Assembly (NCBI RefSeq): GCF_020740795.1
Contig: NC_067289.1
Coordinates: 21,224,608 to 21,288,607 of the forward strand
Direction: 5' to 3'
DNA from: Apus apus
Taxonomy: Eukaryota > Chordata > Aves > Apodiformes > Apodidae
DNA length: 64,000 nucleotides
Positions 61,522-64,000 of the stretch are shown one piece after another. The notes under the pieces were generated by a model. The model was not told where the DNA came from, made no database searches, and was given only the letters and a program-made list of their open reading frames with translations. Each line of letters begins with the position of its first letter. The stretch's first letter is position 1. The translations under genes were made by a program, and so were the position numbers.

Positions 61522-64000
61522 CTGAAACAGACACCTCTGAATTAGTGGCCTTAGAGCACAGCTTTGCTGATGAATGAACTAGTGCTCCTTTAAAGTCTGC
61601 TTGCAGATGTTTACTGTCATGTAAACAACTGTAAAGTCATTTGAGCACATTCTGGGCTTTAAGTTATTAAGTTGGATTACCACTGTTTCCTCAGTGCTGC
61701 TCACTGATGATAGCTGCTCAACCTTTGAAAGCACACACCAGGTGCTGCCTTCTGTTCTTAAAATACATTTATAATAAAAGTCAAAACATCTTCTGTCGCC
61801 GGGTATGATAAAAAACTGCATTTGCTTTTCTGCAAATTGTTGGAGGTGCATAATTTTTAAATGGGACACCTCCCTCTTGGAGTTTGTTTTCCACTTCCTT
61901 CATGTCTCCACAATAAAACCATAATAATTCTATATTCAAAACTTTCAGATATTTCCATGACAACAAACAATGATACAAACAAGAATCAAAACTTCATTGG
62001 ATGAGAAGAAAATGGAAAGAATGGAACACAGGAGAGAGAGTTCAAAACTCCATAGATAGAAACTCTCTTCTACCTTATCTCCAGTGTTCAGCTTTAATGC
62101 TGCCAAAGAGAATCACCAATATTGTTAAGAGTTCCATGAAAGGTAAATGTCCCCTATAAAGCACTTTTTTAATTTATTTTTTTTTAATATCTTGTTTATT
62201 CATACATCCAGTTAGTGGATAAAACCGTGAATAAAAAGTACTTCACTTCTGCCTCTCTGCATTTCTCTCATCCCAATAACATCAGTAACTTCAGTCCTTT
62301 CAGCAGTTGTTAAGGCACCACAAAAGTACTGTTCTTGCAGCTCAGGGCAAGTAGATAACTTTCTGGAGCATAAAGCCATCTTCTTTCACAACTCTTATTT
62401 CTTATGTCATCACTGCCCTTCACCACTGCCCTTCAGCATATGCAAAGCTGAGGCAGGAATTCATTATCTCACAAAGTTTGTGGGATGCCAAATTTTTTAT
62501 ATCCCATCAAAATTTGGCCTGCAATTGCTGAAGAAATCAGAAAGAATCAGAAGACTGGAGCTGCTTTTCTCCTCTCTCAGCTGACTTGTTTTCTAGCCCT
62601 GACTCTGTGAAGGAAAAGCAGCCAGAGAAGTCCTTGTCTCAGGATACCCTTAAAAACAGGGTTCAGTGTTGTTGGATGCAAAGCACAACTGACATTTCTC
62701 ATCCAAGTGGCTCATCACTCAGCACATCAAACTCTCAATGAATTCAGTGTTAATTTGTTGTATTACAAGCTCAAGCTGTCCAGAGTGTATAAATCTGGCA
62801 CTACCTCACTTTTAGCTGCTGGATTTTGCCACACACACCTCTCTTCAAGTATTATTTCAATAAGGAATATTTTTTTCTGAAACAAACAAACACAACAACA
62901 ACCAAAAAAAAGCCCAAATGAGAAGCAAGCTTTTCTCTCCCTGGGGAAAGGGTAATGGTCATTTTTGACAAGATACAGTTCAGTAAAAACCGGAAGATCT
63001 TCATGAGAATGAAGGATCCTCTCTACACAGAAAAGTCACATTTCTAGCTTCAGGCCATTTTCTCTGCCAAATATCAACATCCTGCAGCTAATGCCACCGG
63101 TCTGAGATTTTATCCAGAAAAATGAGTTAGGGAATTCCTTATAATAATGCAAAGTATTTTGCAGCCTAAATACGGAGGCAGTCACCAGCTCCTCCATAAT
63201 GCATGCTATGCCATTGGGCACAAAACTCTAATATGAAATAACTGTACATTGGTGGCACACACCCCACGATTATTCTGCAGAAACATGTACAACAATTACA
63301 TAGGCAGCTGGATAAAGAAAGTCAGAAGCACCTTAGGCTCTCTTTTCTTTTCAACTGCAATTCACATGTAGCCATCCCCCATAAAAGTTAGCAACTGCTG
63401 AGTAACTTGCAACAGAACTGCCTCGTGGCTCAGGAGCAGGAATGCTGAATACTTATTTCAGTGAAACCGCAAAAATATATCACCCAAATTAGGGCACAGA
63501 CATGGCACTAAGGCTAGTGCTTGTGTTAATCACAGGATGTGCTCCACTGAACGCAGGCACGTGCAGAGGCACGGTGTTGTGTCACACCACGCTTGTGCTC
63601 TGTCCCTAAACACGGCTCCCCAGCTAGCAAAGAGCAATGCTAGCAGATAGCATCCACAGGATGCGAGTGCACCCCGGAAAACCAATATAAAATTGTGTCT
63701 TCAGCTGAATAAAGCCAGATAGCAACGTGGATTCTTAGCCGAGGCTGCCCTCGGAGAGATGGGGCACAGGGAAGGGGTGCAGCCCCTCTAGATAGCAGTG
63801 AAAAAAGGTTGTGCTGTAGCACACTCTGACAGTCTGCAGGAGCACGTTGGAAAGGAGAAGAGATACGCTCTTTATGGGTGTCCTGGAGGTCACTTCACTG
63901 TCCCTGATCGCACCTTTTTTTGCTTCCATCTTATTTCTTCTTGGGTACATTATCCTTTAATTGTACGCAGGAGTCTGCAGCTGGGGAAACACACCGTTCT
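61522..64000. other. Right edge, presumed 5' side of the minus-strand gene
   Basis: No CpG island or convincing first exon was seen, so the promoter of the minus-strand gene may lie beyond the window. A 14-bp imperfect tandem duplication (cactgcccttcac type) is at about 62405-62436 and a CAA-rich patch at about 62880-62911. No GHSR exon was recognised. Confidence 0.4.

Noticed and set aside
57261-64000. GHSR, the expected next gene by synteny
   Set aside because: No seven-transmembrane exon was seen on the plus strand; it probably lies beyond the right edge.
1-64000. Endogenous retrovirus or LTR elements, CRISPR arrays, tRNA or rRNA genes
   Set aside because: No paired LTRs, viral gene signatures, regularly spaced repeats or RNA gene signatures were recognised by eye on either strand.

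Overview
The window looks like avian nuclear DNA. It contains degenerate CR1 LINE tails and no mammalian SINEs. Interspersed-repeat density is low, promoters are compact and CpG-rich, and the two complete genes are multi-exon orthologues of human NCEH1 and TNFSF10. Their order and orientation match the human 3q26.31 block read in reverse: ECT2, NCEH1, TNFSF10, then GHSR. The species cannot be fixed by eye.

Layout. (1) About 1-2.7 kb: an AT-rich stretch with a long (AT)n microsatellite, then a CpG island whose CCAAT boxes and CHR-like element all read on the minus strand. By synteny and promoter grammar this is probably the ECT2 promoter, with the ECT2 body lying left of the window. (2) About 5.9-25.7 kb: NCEH1 on the plus strand. 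Five coding exons (6234-6371, 14908-15136, 16978-17047, 19479-19650, 20879-21496) give a 408-residue protein with its catalytic triad intact at S191, D348 and H378, followed by a long 3' UTR. (3) About 25.8-48.1 kb: a gene-poor interval with two CR1 fragments, simple repeats and one possible conserved enhancer-like block. (4) About 48.1-57.3 kb: TNFSF10 (TRAIL) on the plus strand. Five coding exons (48401-48523, 52317-52469, 53951-53993, 54716-54832, 55582-56027) give a 293-residue type II membrane cytokine, with a CpG-island promoter and a 3' UTR holding an AU-rich nonamer and poly(A) signals. (5) About 60.5-61.5 kb, minus strand: two phase-compatible exons of a protein I do not recognise. 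They encode a hydrophobic signal-like segment followed by a cysteine-rich ectodomain. This is the least explained coding signal in the window.

The genes share no pathway. NCEH1 is an ER-anchored lipid ester hydrolase, TNFSF10 is an apoptosis-inducing ligand, and ECT2 is a cytokinesis RhoGEF; they are neighbours through old synteny. I found no CRISPR array, operon, tRNA, rRNA or recognisable endogenous retrovirus. Exon borders were set by homology remembered from the human proteins, GT/AG signals and phase matching, not by transcripts.
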